Part shown: positions 1-12,811 of the stretch, piece by piece
Layout: each line of letters opens with the position of its first letter
How positions within the stretch are numbered: position 1 is the first letter of the stretch
From: Silene conica
Lineage: Eukaryota; Streptophyta; Magnoliopsida; Caryophyllales; Caryophyllaceae
Reading direction: 5' to 3'
Length of the DNA stretch: 64,000 nucleotides
NCBI GenBank assembly: GCA_029255685.2
Contig: CM055315.2
Location: 25,673,501-25,737,500, forward strand
Program-made: the position numbers and the translations under genes
The notes under the pieces: generated by a model
Database searches by the model: none
The model's input: only the letters and a program-made list of their open reading frames with translations
Told to the model about the DNA's origin: nothing

Positions 1-460
1 AAATATTGAGACTTAGCCTTACCAAAGAGTATAGACCCATGACTCCCTTCTTCATATGAAAGTAGGCTCGGCTACACCGGGGTACTAAGCTTGTTACGTT
101 GGGTAAGTGGGGTAATATGATTACACCTTGAAATTTGGCCGATCTCAACGAAGGTATTCGTAACCGTAGTTGCAATAAGTTCGGGCTAAAGACAATTTAA
201 AGTAAATTGTCGACCGAGAGTTCTAAGGTAGAACAGATTAAGGAGTTAATCCACCAAACTATATCAATAAGGGATGAATCGGCTACACCGTGCCCGACTT
301 AGTATGGATTTGGGTCTCGAAATCGTTTACTTAATTGGGTAAGAGGTCATTAAGTAAATGCTAAACTTGTTTAAATTTATATTTACGAGTTTTAAACATA
401 AAACGATGTTTGTTTTTAATTCCTTCACTTTTATTTGTAGTTTAATTTTCAACATCTTCA
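1..460 (+). other. Untranslated leader of the copia-type element
   Basis: No open frame of note. It precedes the gag ATG at 461 and ends in a T-rich stretch. It contains two GGCTACACCG motifs (70-79 and 281-290) reminiscent of the GGTGTAGC/GCTACACC modules of the Athila LTRs further right; that resemblance may be chance. Confidence 0.45.
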
Positions 461-1335
461 ATGGCCACCAACGCTCCACCTCTCACTAACGTATCATGGC
501 TTCGATCCTTCATGGATCGTTGCAAACTCGATAAGCATGGTTCCAATTTTAAAGATTGGGATGCGCAATTGCTTTTGGCCACTCAAGGTGACGATAAGAC
601 TCATTACCTTTCCGAGGCCGCTCCTCCCGCTCCGACCGCTTGCTCCGCGGTTGCAACTCGTGAGGCCTATGGGGCCTACATGAATGAGTCTTCCGCTCTC
701 AATAACGTGCTTATCTTCTCCATGGAGCCGGATCTCCAAAAAGGAGCATGATTAAGCTAAGCACGTCATACGAGTTTTACACCAAGCTTGCGACAATGTT
801 TTCGCAAACTCCAAGGATGATTCAATATGAGGCGGCTTCAGCCTTCTTCGACATTTGTTTCAAGGAAGGGCAAAAGGTTAGCCCTCATGTACTCAAGTTA
901 GTTGAGTTAGTTGAAACCCTCAAGGTGCAAGGAGTTGATGTTCCCGACTTCCTCATCATTGACCGAGTTCTTCACTCCCTTAATTAGGTGAAATCGTATG
1001 CTCAGTTCCGGGTGAACTTTAACATGCGAAATCAAGAAACCACGTTGGAGGAATTGCATAAGATGCTCGTCCAAGCAGAAAGGGACATGGGACTTAATGA
1101 TAGTTCCACTAAGGATGTTTTGAACATCGAGAAGAAAGGAAAAGAGAAGTTCAAAAGGAGTGCCTTCAAAGGCAAGGGCAAGAAAACCTCCAAATCCAAA
1201 CCTACTAAAGAGAAGACATTTTCGAAAGGTGCTTCCACCTCCTCTTCAAAGGTTGAAGACAAGTGCCATTATTGCACGAGGTTAGGGCATTGGAAACGGA
1301 ATTGCCCTAAATACTTAACCGATCTCAAAATTTGA
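461..1335 (+). pseudogene. gag: Broken Ty1/copia gag (nucleocapsid) gene
   Basis: Gag forms the virus-like particle and packages element RNA. Three pieces are visible. 461-751 starts at ATG and reads MATNAPPLTNVSWLRSF. 748-987 (EFYTKLATMF, QYEAASAFFDI) is in another frame. 988-1335 shares the frame of the second piece and follows a TAG at 985-987. The first break is therefore a frameshift near 745 and the second an in-frame stop. The third piece is lysine-rich and ends with a zinc knuckle, CHYCTRLGHWKRNC (1264-1305, C-x2-C-x4-H-x4-C). The order is that of the plant retrotran_gag_2 (UBN2) family. With a frameshift and a stop it cannot make a full Gag. Confidence 0.85.
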
Positions 1336-3802
1336 AAGGTTCTTGCAGTAGGTTATAATTCTCGTTTACATTCATGTTATTTTGTCAATTTTTGTATGGC
1401 GATACAAGTTGTTGACTATCACCCCTTTTAAATTGTTTTAAAGGGGCATCTTATTAAGATAAGGCAAGGAAAAGGAAGCTTGAAGTTCCTTACATGGATG
1501 GCTATGGTAGCATCCAGTAATTGAAGACATGAAGAGCTTGGCTCTAATTTTTCATTATCGTCTTGTTTCATTTATGCACTTTAATTTTAAAGAACAATGT
1601 CTTTTGTTGTATGACAAGGATTCAAATACTAAACAATGGTTGTATATTGGATATTGGTGACTTGGTTTTCAACCCAAGTCACTCCTTTTGTTCTTAATCA
1701 AATCGCTGATTCCTAAAATAAATTTCATACCTTGTAACATGAGTTAATGTGATCTTAATAAATCACTAAAGAAGTACCCTGAAATGTTTATTGTACAATA
1801 AGATTGATACGATTAAAGGAAAGAATCAAAGTGTTGATTAAATTAAACGTAGAGCTACACCTCAAGAGAAAACACTCGATCAAAATGAGACATAATTAGT
1901 TCATTATAAGATGATCATTTTAAGTGAAAATGAGAATTAATATCTCACCCTTTATATCATTCATCATTCAAAACATTGGTTATGGGAAAATTGCTATCCT
2001 TGTATAAATAAACGTTATTTTAAAGGATAGAGTGGGAGAAAATATTTCGCCCGCAAACCAATGGGTCAAATGTGGGATCTTAGAGAAGAATCTTACAAGC
2101 GTTTCTTATGAAGAACCCTAAATGAATGGATAGAAGAAACTACAAGATCTGAAGAAACTACGAGAGGACACTAAAGGAAATGTTCCTTAGGTCATTGTTT
2201 CTGAGAGAGGATAAAAGAAACCCCGTATGAAAAAGGAAGGAAAAACGTTTCCTTGATAATGATATTTCTCAATATTCTATTTTAAGATAAAAGAGGAGAA
2301 ATCATCTCAATTGTCTCGATGTTAGTTATATGGGAATATCATGTCATGTTAGACAAGAAATGAAAAGTTCATTTAAGAAATGATATTGATTGAGTGAAAG
2401 TTGATCACTATAGAGAGAGTGATATTGGTTTTAGTGGGAGCGATATTCATTAGAGATTTGAACCTATCATTTAGCGAGAATGGTGATTCTTTAAAGTGCA
2501 AAGAATAAGAGGTTTTCAATTCTAGATGAAAAGGAATATTGAACATCATAGGATGATGGAGCTTTACGGGAGAGTTTATTATATTAATAATGAAACGTCA
2601 CCCATTAGAAATCAAAAGGGTTGGATAAATTATTCATATTGATGAATATAGAATCACGTGGTGATTCATACAACCTAAAAACTTTTGATTAAGTAGCCAA
2701 GATGATTGAAAATGATGGGTTCTCAAGAGAACGAGTAATGTAAACATGAATAACTACAAAATAGATTTCAGTACATAAGTGACTAGGTACCTTAGAGGCT
2801 TAGAGCGATAAGTTGATTCCTCTGACCTACCAATACATCACGAGTTATAAGATAACAGTGGGAGCTTCCTTTAGGAAAGGAAACTCGAGATCTAGAACGA
2901 CTTCTAGACATGTACTCAAATAGGATCATATTATACGAGATAATATGAGTTGTGAGGAGACTAAAATTTGTAGGTTTTGATAATATGAATAAAAGGTTTA
3001 TTCTCAAATTCAAACCACTAATACAAATTCATCAAATGCTATGGAGCAGTAATATTGTATTAACTGTCCATACATGACAATATCGTTTGAGTTATAATTA
3101 ACTCACAATTGAAAGATACTTTGTCAAATCCAAAATGGGTTGTAAGAGACAATTTTGAACCCCATAAAGTGAACTGGATTAACTTAGTATAGCCCCTAGC
3201 CGCTTGTATGAGGTGACTTCTTGAAGCGACTAGAGTGTGAGGCGATTGATGGCAAGTTCAAATGCCATAGAGTCATATGGGATGACTAGTCGATCACATA
3301 GGCAGACTGTGGGAAACACTCTATCGGGCAGAGTGACCGCTTATAGAGTTCTGGAAATTTTATAATAGCCCGGTCGTGGCAAGAGCTGCTATAGTATTCT
3401 TATGAGTCAATTCTTAGACTAAAGACTACTCGCCCAATTCAAGATGGCACTGTTTTTCCATAGCTTTGATTCATTCTCTACGACTTTTCGTAACTGGAGT
3501 CAAATGGGATTGTTTTGGGTTATGTTAGGCTGTGGCTAGTTGGAGGGAGTAGTGCGATAGGAATTGTCCACCCCTTTGTCAGGGTTGTTCAAATCTCAAG
3601 GCCACTCGAGGAGAAGTTAACTGGAAATGCGTGGCCACGCTCGGAAGGTATGTATGGTAGATAATTCCGGTCAATCAGTTAATCTCCAGATCGAGGAAAC
3701 CACTCACGATGATCAAATGCAAGTACGACCTGAGAGACACCTTACATTGAGTGGGAGGTTGTAATAGGACAAGAGAATTGGTGACGCACACTTGTCGAGG
3801 AC
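1336..3802 (+). other. Interior of the copia-type element, no pol recognised
   Basis: About 2.5 kb with many stops in all frames. No catalytic motif of protease, integrase, reverse transcriptase or RNase H was found by eye. The last 600 bases are less AT-rich and lead into the purine tract and LTR. It is either a long non-coding spacer or a pol too decayed to see. Confidence 0.5.
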
Positions 3803-3813
3803 AAGTGGGAGAT

Positions 3814-5055
3814 TGTTGGGAAATGTGTCCTCAACAATAATGCGATCACATAATTAAATCTCATGACGAGAATGCGCAAGGGATGATACGAAATTATATA
3901 GTCAAATGACCAACATTAATCAGTAATGATTGGCTAGCTAGAGTTTGACATTACTGTCGTATGACGGTGGTGGTCAGTTGATCCCTTTAGGTCACACCTA
4001 TAGGACAATTCCCTTAATTGATAAACTGATCAAGGGTATATTGATACGAGTTGATCAGATTCCTTAAAATAGAATATCGAGAAATCAGAGGTTAAATCTT
4101 AATGTAAGATTTATGTTTGAAATTGAAACGTGTCAATTGTCAAACATTAATCGATGTTTATGAAATATCGAAATTAGAATGAATCGGGTTGATTATTAGT
4201 ACAAGTGTTGTAAATCGTATTGACGATTATTGAAATGACCAATTTATAAATCAGTAATTACGAATTACTAAGTCATTTTGTTAAATATGATTTAATTAAT
4301 TTGTAAATAATATTTATTTGATAAATATGTATTTTAAATTAATACAATTGTATTTTCTGTCATGGTTTGTCACATGTCACATACAATTGTACAATATGAC
4401 ATTTATAATATGAAAGTCCATATTATCTATTTGGTGTTATGGGTGCCGTTTTGGGAGATGGTTTAAAGGGCCTTGAATTATTGAATTAATGTCCTTAAAC
4501 ATCATAATTAAGGTAGCTTTTAATCCTAATTATAGCCTTGCATGCCTAGGTTATGGGATAGATAAAAAGCAACTAACATACCCTTCCCCATGTAAGGCCT
4601 CACGGCACCCCAACATCAACCACCATATATCTTGTTATTAGAGCACAAGATCATTCATTCCTTATGTAAGTTTTTGGTTTTTCTAGTGTGAGAAAAACTA
4701 CCAAAACCTCTCAAAATATTATCTCAAATATTAACATAATAAGATTATATTATTAATACCACAATAGTTGTAGTATTCTTATATTATTTATTCTTATAAG
4801 AGATTAGAATATTACTTAAGGAAAACCGATTGTTTCACCTAGCTAGTGTTAGTTTCAGTTTTAAAGGATTGTCTTGGGTGCATCACAAAGGAGGTAATCT
4901 ACCTTGGTTACTTGGTTGGAGGATCATCCTAGCATAGAGTTGGACCGAATGTAAGGGTTCAACCATGTTATTTCCGCATATTATTTCGCATGCATAAGAT
5001 CTTATAATAACTAATTAAAATGTTAATTAGTAAATTCATATTAGTATGACTAATA
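3814..5055 (+). repeat. 3' LTR of the copia-type element
   Basis: Begins TGTTGGGAAATG directly after the purine tract AAGTGGGAGAT, the usual copia arrangement. The body is AT-rich. The right boundary is uncertain (about 4950-5060): beyond it the sequence reads, on the minus strand, as the C-terminal end of an FRS protein. The 5' partner is not in the window, so age cannot be judged. Confidence 0.6.
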
Positions 5056-5059
5056 TTTA

Positions 5060-6991
5060 GGGCGTGTAAGACATAAAACCTTAAAACATCATCTAATTCC
5101 TTTTGAGGGTAGTTCCGTTTGTTGTGGTTAGCCATCTGTTTGAAGCAGGCGCATAGTCTTTTAGGCTTCTTTGCATTTGCTATCGACTCTTTCCTATTAG
5201 ACAACATCCTTTTGCCGCTCCCCTTGTTTCTAACTTGTTTAGGTGGTAAGATTGTCACTTCTGAAGTACTTGGAAAACCCAATAGTTGTTCTATCTCTTT
5301 CTCCTTGGTTAATAATTCTGTTGATGTCGCAGGACAAACCTGTTCTCTAAAACACTTCAATATGGCAGCTAATTCTTTGATGCGATCGATATGTAGGTCT
5401 TTCGCAACAGAAATGGTCGAATAAAACTCTGACCGAACATTAGAAATCTCCATCTTCGTAACATCAGCAGGTGAATAGTCTTCTATAAGGTTGCCAGATT
5501 TAATTGAGAAGGGGTTTCTGTATGAAAACTTACACCAACGAGCAGCAATGTATTTCAACATGATGCTTCTAAGGAGATTAGAGAGAAAAACCCAGAATAC
5601 ATGCCTGCAAATGAGACCTTTACTTTCAAAAAGTTTGCAACTGCAATAAGCCTCCTATGTTGCGACAGTGTAACAGACCTGTACAGTAGAATGTCTGAAG
5701 TCATCGGTAATATCATATACACGTTGGTCGCCATTTATAGGCATCCCAGCAAGGCCGCAAGAAGAAGTGTTCTTCAACTCCACTTGAACATCATAAAACC
5801 CTTTGTGAGTATAGACAGATGCAGCATGTAATTCAATCTTGTTAGGGGATTCAGAAGTTACTGGTGAACTGTGCTCACTGTCATAGTCATTGCATTTCTG
5901 GACGTACCGCTGTTGTTCAATGGCAGTGTCATAGCGCATCCAAAACTCAACCAAAGCCCCAAAATGAGTCTGCTAACGCTTAAAGAAAGAATTTGAGCTC
6001 TTGGATCTCTGAGTTGTCCTTAACAGCCCTCCCATTGGAATGTCTCTAAAGTAAGTAGGGATCCAACGGTGCCTATGATTATACATGCTCGAAAGCCATT
6101 TATGGCCCCCAAGATTAAAATCCGTCATAACTACAAGCCACTTCTCCTCAAACTCAGGTGGTTCTAAGGTAGAATCCCAAACAACAGCATGAAAACGAGA
6201 GAGAAAATCAGTATCTTTGCAAGTGAGCAGTCCGACTTTAAAACTGACTTTTTCCATAATATGCCACATACAGAAACGGTGGCGGGCTGTTTTAAAAACA
6301 ATAGGAACAACCAGCAATATCCCAGGGGCTTGATCTGTTACGATACATAAAGGCTCCTTCTTACCCATACAGTCAAGAAACTTGTTGAAACACCATTTAA
6401 AAGACTCCTCATTCTCGTGATCAATCAAACAGCAAGCATATGTGACCGACCGTTTGTGGTGATCAACTCCAGTAAACGGAGTGAAAATCATACCATATTT
6501 GTTAGTTCCGAATGTACCATCGTAGCAAAGACAATCACCAAAATCAGCATAGTTCTTCCTAGACTGAGCATCAGCCCAAAACACCCTACTCAAACACTTC
6601 TCAGCATCAATGTCATACGCAAAGTAGAAATCAGGTTTCATTTTTGCTAGCTCTTCAAGGTGATTGACAAAAAGAGTTGCATCCTTTAAACCTATAAAAC
6701 ATTTGACATCTCTCGCGAAATTCTTAAAATCCACCAAAGTCGCTCCAAATTAGCATAACCATCCGAATGTTGTACAGATTGCTGAAAACTTATGGACGCC
6801 CCAAGATGCAACTTTGAATTATCAATGATGAACTTCTTTTGGAAATAAGAAAGTTTCCTTACAACTTTTTCAAATTCTTTGTCAGCAATTGTGAGAAGAC
6901 GGTGATTATGAAAATCAACAAATTGATCAACCCTACAACCTCCCCCCTCGACCGCTTCAACCCTCATCATTGTTGGACACCCAATCCTAGT
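5060..6991 (-). pseudogene. FAR1-RELATED SEQUENCE (FRS) pseudogene, 3' part
   Basis: FRS proteins are transcription factors derived from a Mutator-like transposase. Reading right to left: end of the FAR1 domain (RIGCPTMMRV, DFHNHRLL) at 6991-6890; MULE transposase core (DATLFVNHLEEL, CLCYDGTFGTNKYGM, CIVTDQAPG, RHRFCMWHIMEKV) at about 6737-6200; then SNSFFKR, EFWMRYDTAIEQQR; a SWIM zinc finger (YCSCKLFESKG, then CRHVFW) at about 5665-5595; RRW-like ARWCK; and a terminal knuckle CACFKQMANHNKRNYPQ whose expected Cys residues are Phe and Tyr. Lesions: about one base missing at 6747-6751, where YAN must shift frame to reach GATLVDFKNF; TAG at 5973-5975; TAG at 5655-5657. Both stops are in the ancestral frame. 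The 5' part lies 13.9 kb away across the Athila insertion. Confidence 0.9.
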
Positions 6992-8714
6992 TGATAGCTT
7001 TAAAATAGCCTCGCAAGTGCACGATAAATCGTAGCAAATAATCGAGGGTCGGTCCACAGGGAGTAGTTGTTGAGTACCTATTGTTCTACCTTTATGCTTA
7101 GCTAAGTCGAGTAAATATTGAGTTTGATTGAGATTAAGGAACTAAAGCTAATGACTAAAAGTAAACAAAAGTAAGGAAGACAAACTAGGTTAAGATTAAA
7201 ACGAATTACTCAAATTAAGAAGGGACTAGGAGGTGATTCAACCATTTCACATGTGACTTCCCTTAATAGATACTTGTTCGGTTGTTTTAGGTAACGGGGT
7301 TGAGAGGTGACTCCTCTAATTCGTACCAAGACTCCCTCTCGGGCTCACTAGGTATCACTAGAATTGCCTCCCCATACCCCTCTCGGGTTCATGAGTCGGA
7401 CTACTCCGGGTTCTAGGATTAAGACGACTAAGGTTGGCCAAACCCCAACCACCTCTTTCCTAGGCCAAAGGGTTAAAACAAGTCTAATCCCGGTCTTCCC
7501 ACTTCCTCTCTCAAGGACCGCTTTCTAACCGAATAACAAGGGTACCCAACCCAAATTCCCCCTCTCGGGTTCAATCTAGGTCGATAACTAGCCTAACTAG
7601 GGTGGTCAACTTCTAACCTAATCAATTCTCATTGATGGTCAAGGGTTAAAGGTCTCCCGATTCAAAAACCCAAGTCAAACACTAAACAAGTCAAACCCCT
7701 TGATAAACCTCAACTCCTTCACCTTTTACAACCCAACACAACACCCATCTTAAGAAGTCAACATGCCTTAAGGTCAAATCACCCCCTAGAAGAGGGTCTA
7801 CTCACTAATCATGTTTAGGGATTCGAGACTAAATAATAAAGGCGATCTAATGGTGACAAACATGTTTTTGACAATTATAGATGCTAATAACATATGATCA
7901 AACAATTAAAACTAAATTATAAGAACAACTAGCATGTAAGAGGTGAGATACGAAAAGGGCAAAAGAAAGGAATTAAAAACAACTAAAATAAATTGAAAGA
8001 AAGATTAAGGTAAAGATTATAATACCAAAAGATTAAGAACAAGGATGATCGGAAAAAAGGATGAACAATCTCCTTAAGAAACCCAAACCCTAGAAACTTG
8101 CTTCTACTTAAAAATACTAAGGTAAAAATGAAAGAGAATCTCTAAGCTTGTATTGTGTAGTGTATCATACAAAATATCTCAAAAAAGGAGTATATATACA
8201 AAGGCTTAAGTGGGGGTGAAAGCCCACTTAAGAAAGACGAAAAAGGCCAGAAAACAGGCCCATCCGGTGTAGCGAACACCGGCCGTGCCCTAGCTACACC
8301 GGATGGGGGCTAGTTACACCCCCCTTCCTTGCTTTGACTTGTTCTTCGTTCCTCTTGGGTGTAGCTTGGACAAGTTAGGTGTAGGAACACCTGACTGCCT
8401 GAGTTACACCTGACTTTGGTTTTCTGGTGGGTGTAGGAACACCCCACTGCCCGGGTTACACCCGACTTTGAACTAGGAACACCCGGAATGGTTCAAAACT
8501 CGGTTTCTCGACTTGTAGGCTTCCCGAAACTTCCGTAAAGATCCCGAAACACCTATAACAACACAACGATGCTACAAAAACATAGAATTCGCATGAAAAT
8601 AGCATGTAATGTTATTTAAGGATAAAAAAGGGATAAATACGGGGGAACCGATATGAAAATTGGACAAAGCGGAGGGAAGTAGTGACGAGAAATAGGTCGA
8701 TAACGTAGTTATCA
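6992..8714 (-). repeat. 3' LTR of the Athila-like element
   Basis: On the plus strand it runs from TGATAGC to GTTATCA; in element sense it starts TGATAAC and ends GCTATCA. The U5 end has the motif around GTGCACTTGCGAGGC and CTCCCTGTGGACC common in Athila-type LTRs. It holds a 14-bp perfect inverted repeat (8260-8273 with 8293-8306). Confidence 0.93.
8260..8306. promoter_or_regulatory. Inverted repeat in Athila LTR (copy 1)
   Basis: CCATCCGGTGTAGC pairs perfectly with GCTACACCGGATGG across a 19-base loop. It could form a stable RNA hairpin in the transcript. Function unknown. Confidence 0.6.
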
Positions 8715-8729
8715 AATCTCCCCACACTA
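8715..8729 (-). promoter_or_regulatory. Polypurine tract of the Athila-like element
   Basis: In element sense TAGTGTGGGGAGATT abuts the 3' LTR start TGATAAC; this would prime plus-strand DNA synthesis. Close copies of the motif lie at about 10487-10499 and 11097-11108. Confidence 0.75.
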
Positions 8730-11158
8730 AACCCTTACTCGTCCTCGAGTAAGCACTAGACCAAGCCAAGAAAAAGGGCAAAAGAAGGAAACTACAAGAA
8801 CAAAACAAAAAGGAAAAGGAAAACTAAACAAGTAAAAGTAATACTACTAAATCAACTAACCGCATGAGTATTAGCGCACTCAACGCCCCTTCAACTCACG
8901 TAATTGTGCTCATGAGGTAAAGCACAACTCGCAAGGCAAGTAGGGTCTTGCACAAAAATGTGATGCATCCAAATCTTAAGCACAAGGTAGAAAAAATGGA
9001 TGCATCAATCACAAAGAAATGCCACCTTCCTCATCAAGGTGGCGGTCACTACCTAGTGCAAAATCAAGCAAAGACACATACTCCTTACAAATTTTAATTC
9101 GACAAGTGACTAGGTTTACAAGGATAGCTATAAATCACCCCCTAAAATAGTGCAAGTCTAGGTTACTTTCAAGTGCATCTTCCAACTACTTTGTCAAAGG
9201 CGATCGGATGAAAATGGAAGGGAATCCCCAATGTGCTTAGAAGTGAAAAATTAGATGGTCAAGACTCTTGTCAAGCAAGAGTCGTGGTTCGTTCCAAGTT
9301 CATCTAGAGGGGGTGGCGAAAGTAAAAAGAATCTTGAAGTAAAATGCTCAACTCATTTTATAAAGGTTAGGAAAACTCGAAATTTTACCTCTTATTATTT
9401 TTTTTTTTATTTTTTTTTTTTCCTTTTCTCTTTTTTTTTCTTTTGCTCTCAAATGGTTCGGATAGGGCTTGTCCAATGCGTTCTAACACCCTTTGTTTTC
9501 GCCAATCGCTTATTAGGCAACCGGTTAAACTCTACATGTTAGCTTGTCGGAGGACATCCACTCTGTCTTCGGGGAGGTCGAATTCACGACCAAGCGGGAA
9601 ACCAAGGTATTGGCATTCCCCCCAAAGCACATCGAAGTGTTAGCCTATGTCCAAACCAAGAGACTTAAATCAAACACACTTTTTTTTTTTTTTTTCTAGA
9701 GGTTTCTTTCTCTTTTTTTTTTTCAAAACCAAGATTTCCAAAACCAAGATAAGTGAAATGAGCATAAAAAAAAATCAAAAACTTTTTAGGATTTGCCATC
9801 CACCCTAGACTACCAAGGTCACCAAGACCGCCTAATCGACACTCCTTAACAAAATGGGGTTGAACAAGGTGACTCACATGCAAACCTTTGACTTAGTGGC
9901 GGAAAATGTCATGAAAGATACTAGAGGGGCACTAAATAGGGTGATTTAAAACTATTCTAAATAAACAAGGTTACAAGCCGAAAGAAAATTTGTAAAGGCT
10001 TAGGTATTTTTGACATAATTTTCCCTTAGGGGTTTTTTTTTCAAAAACATGATAAACTAAAAGAAACTATATGCCATGAAATGCAACTACATATTCACAT
10101 GTTATAATGCATATGCAACTATAAAACTAAATGTCAAAGCAAAACTAATGCAATTGTCCTACCAACACATAGGCACACAACACCAAGCTCCAAAACGGTT
10201 CCTCAAGGGAACACCCATCATCAAGTAATCCCATCCTCCTCCATATATAGATAACAAAAATGAAAAGGAAGGAATAAGAAGAAAGAGGAAGAACAATTTT
10301 ACCAACTTCTTCTCCGATGTATTCTTGTGTGCGACCTACGAACATGGTTAAGATAAACAAAACACAAAAATATGTACAATGCAATATTTTTGGATTTTTT
10401 TTTTTTTCAAATTTTTCAAATTTTTGTTTTTTTGGCTTTTCTAAAATTTTCTCAAAAAGAAATATATACAAAGAATATATTTCCCCTCCCCACACTAAAA
10501 TCTCATCGTCCTCGATGAGACAAGTGCATGGAAGGAAAATACAAAATAAGCAAAATATTTTTGGGTTTTCAATTTTTCGGAAAAGAAGAGCATGTTTTTG
10601 GTTTTTTTTTTTTTTTTTTTTTTTTGGGGGGGGGGGGGGCCTCCCCTTTATACTAACTATATGGACAAGTTAGTATAAAGAGGAGGCTAGGAAAAGAAAA
10701 ACAACAAAAACTAAATAAGAAAAACTAAGAAAAACTTAATTAAAGCTAAGGTTAAGAAAAACAAGTAAAACAAAATAAAATTTGGATTTAAGGAGGAAAT
10801 GGGGCAATTTGGATTTTCAAGACGGGAGCTATCATGGCCATCTCCAAAAGGGGTGTAATCACATCACCCGGAGAATGGCATCACCAACCTACAACTCAAG
10901 GAAAACAAAACTTATCAAACAATTTCAAGGTTTCCAAGGCAAAGCATCAAATGATCGAATTGTCAAGACAAAAACACCAACTTAACAACGACAAATCAAA
11001 GGCAAAGACACCAAACAAAAGGCCAACAAGCTCACACAATAGGCAAGAAAAGGTATTAGGAAAAGGGATGTAAATAACGACTATCACCGAAGCAACCTCC
11101 CCACACTAAGTCTCCACTATCTACAACACCTAGTACCCTCCCCAAACTAAGGTCTACC
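8730..11158 (-). other. Non-coding 3' region of the Athila-like element
   Basis: Low-complexity T/A tracts (9397-9442, 9680-9725, 10397-10450), a T-then-G homopolymer run (about 10600-10639), and two internal copies of the purine tract. Short ORFs here are low-complexity and not supported as genes. Confidence 0.6.
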
Positions 11159-12811
11159 TCAAGAAGGAGGTGGGTAAGGGGGGTAACGAGAAGGGTCATA
11201 AGGATAGGGGTAGAACGGCCCCTCCGGATAAGGTGGGTAATGTACCGGATGGTACGGGTCAAAATCCGGAGGTGGCATGTAGGTGGGTTGGTGTGGGTTA
11301 TAACCCGAAGGAGCATACCCCATGGAATTGGTGAACAAGGGGTTAAGATAGTCGATTTGCATACGCCGCATTTGGTCCTCTAAATCATCTTGCCTACGAA
11401 CCCCCGCCCGAATGAGCTCTTGGTTAGCCAAGCCAATGTTTTTGGCATGCAAGGCCGCTCCATGGGCGAGGTGAGCGGTGTCAAAAGCTTGTTGGGCCAA
11501 AGTCTCAATGTTTTGGGTCCTTTGATACATGTCATCCCACTGGGTTCGGAAGGTAGGGTCGTCCATGAAGCATTGGTGCCCTTGGGAGGAACTCCCGGCA
11601 CCTTGGTCTTGGGTAGGGGGCTTTGGCTTTGGGGCACGAGCTTCATCCTCAGAGTCGGGGTCGGTGTGATATTGTATCACACCCTACCCTATGGCATAGA
11701 AAGCAATGTCCCAATACCCTTGATTATCGTTGCCATCCCTAAACCGTTTCCTATACTCCCCCGAACGAAGTGGCATCCCCCAATTGGTTTGGTCAGAAAT
11801 GGAAGTCCAAGCGGTGTTAGGCACCACCATGGCCCTAAGGTCTGTTATGTGACAAAGGTTAAGGTTATTATCTTTAAACAACATCCTAAGATAAACCCCA
11901 CTCAACAAATTACGGTCACAATAACGGGGAAGGCCCGAAAGGTCATGGTTTAGTGCACGGGCTATCATAGTCACCACTCCCCCACAAGCAATATGCCCCG
12001 GAAGGGTATCCGCAATCTTCTCAAAATGGTGGGCTAAAGCCGATGGTAAGTCAATTCTAGCATGAGTGCGGTAAAGAGCTTGGTGGAGGAGCTCAAGGGT
12101 TAGGGCGCCTACATTATAATGGGTTTCTTTTGAGGGGAAAAGGGAGTTGGAGAGGATCCTAGCAAAGTACCGGATTGCCGGGTTCCTCATACTCCGGTTG
12201 TACTCTTTTCCCGCCACAAAAGGTGTGCGAAGACAAGTCAACTTCTTCCACAAATTCTCCCGTATATCTCTATAGCCGCCCCCCTTTGAAGGCTTATGAC
12301 TCCCTTCTATCACCGTTGGCAAACCAAGTAGAGCACCAAATTGGGGAATGGTCAAATTATGTCTAGTTCCCCTAAGTTGGAATGAGCAATAAGGGGTAAA
12401 AGCAGTCAAGTCGGATTTCCACGTAGCGAGGAACTCGCTAGTGAGACCGACATAGGTATATTCATTAGACTCATAAAAAGCTCGGATTCCCAAGGTGTCA
12501 CAAAGGGTCCGAACATCCTCTTCTATCCCCAATTCCCTCATAGCTATCGGGTCTGCCCACCTAGTGGTTTCCCACCCCTTCTTCGCCAACTTTTCAAATT
12601 TGTCTAATTCAGATCTTTTTGGGAAACCTACTTGCCTCACTTCATCGTAAAATCTAAAAGTCGAATAGGGCACAGTAGGAATAGAAGGTGATGAAGAAGA
12701 TGATGGGGGACATACCACAGCTAGAGGCGTAGGGTTACTCCGTTGACGCTTCGACATATCGATGTTTGCCTTGAAAAACGTGAATACTCCAAAAATCTGC
12801 AAAAAGAACAA
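11159..12811 (-). pseudogene. Athila ORF in env position, internal stop
   Basis: Athila elements carry an extra ORF between pol and the 3' LTR; its role is unproven. The first 375 codons (12811-11684) include a Ser/Pro-rich start after SKRQRSNPTP, then FPKRSELDKFEKLAKKGW, TSEFLATWKSDLTAF and TIPQFGALLGLP, motifs of the plant Athila ORF-1 family. A TAG at 11684-11686 is followed in the same frame by about 175 more codons ending in a Pro/Tyr-rich tail (YPPYPEGPF, YPPYPPPS). The natural product was therefore probably about 550 aa and this copy has a nonsense codon; alternatively the stop is real and the tail is a separate remnant. The likely start is the Met of MSKRQRS rather than the upstream MFFLQIF. 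No clear transmembrane or signal segment was identified. Confidence 0.75.

Larger units (their letters stand above)
1..5055 (+). mobile_element. Copia-type retroelement, gag only, 5' end outside window
   Basis: Seen: a leader, a gag_2-type gag with a CCHC knuckle, about 2.5 kb without pol, a purine tract (AAGTGGGAGAT, 3803-3813) and a 3' LTR starting TGTTGGG at 3814. The 5' LTR and primer binding site would lie left of base 1. No protease, integrase, reverse transcriptase or RNase H motif was recognised between gag and LTR. This fits either a decayed copia element or a gag-only non-autonomous element (TR-GAG/LARD type). The right end near 5055 is approximate because the LTR terminus and target duplication were not resolved against the adjoining FRS pseudogene. 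Confidence 0.7.

Noticed and set aside
5655-5700. An intron between STVQ and CSCKLFESKG in the FRS pseudogene
   Set aside because: GT and AG sites exist, but splicing there breaks the frame; unspliced sequence reads through in frame with one TAG.
9255-10673. Phe/Lys-rich ORFs in the Athila 3' region
   Set aside because: Produced by poly-T/poly-A tracts.
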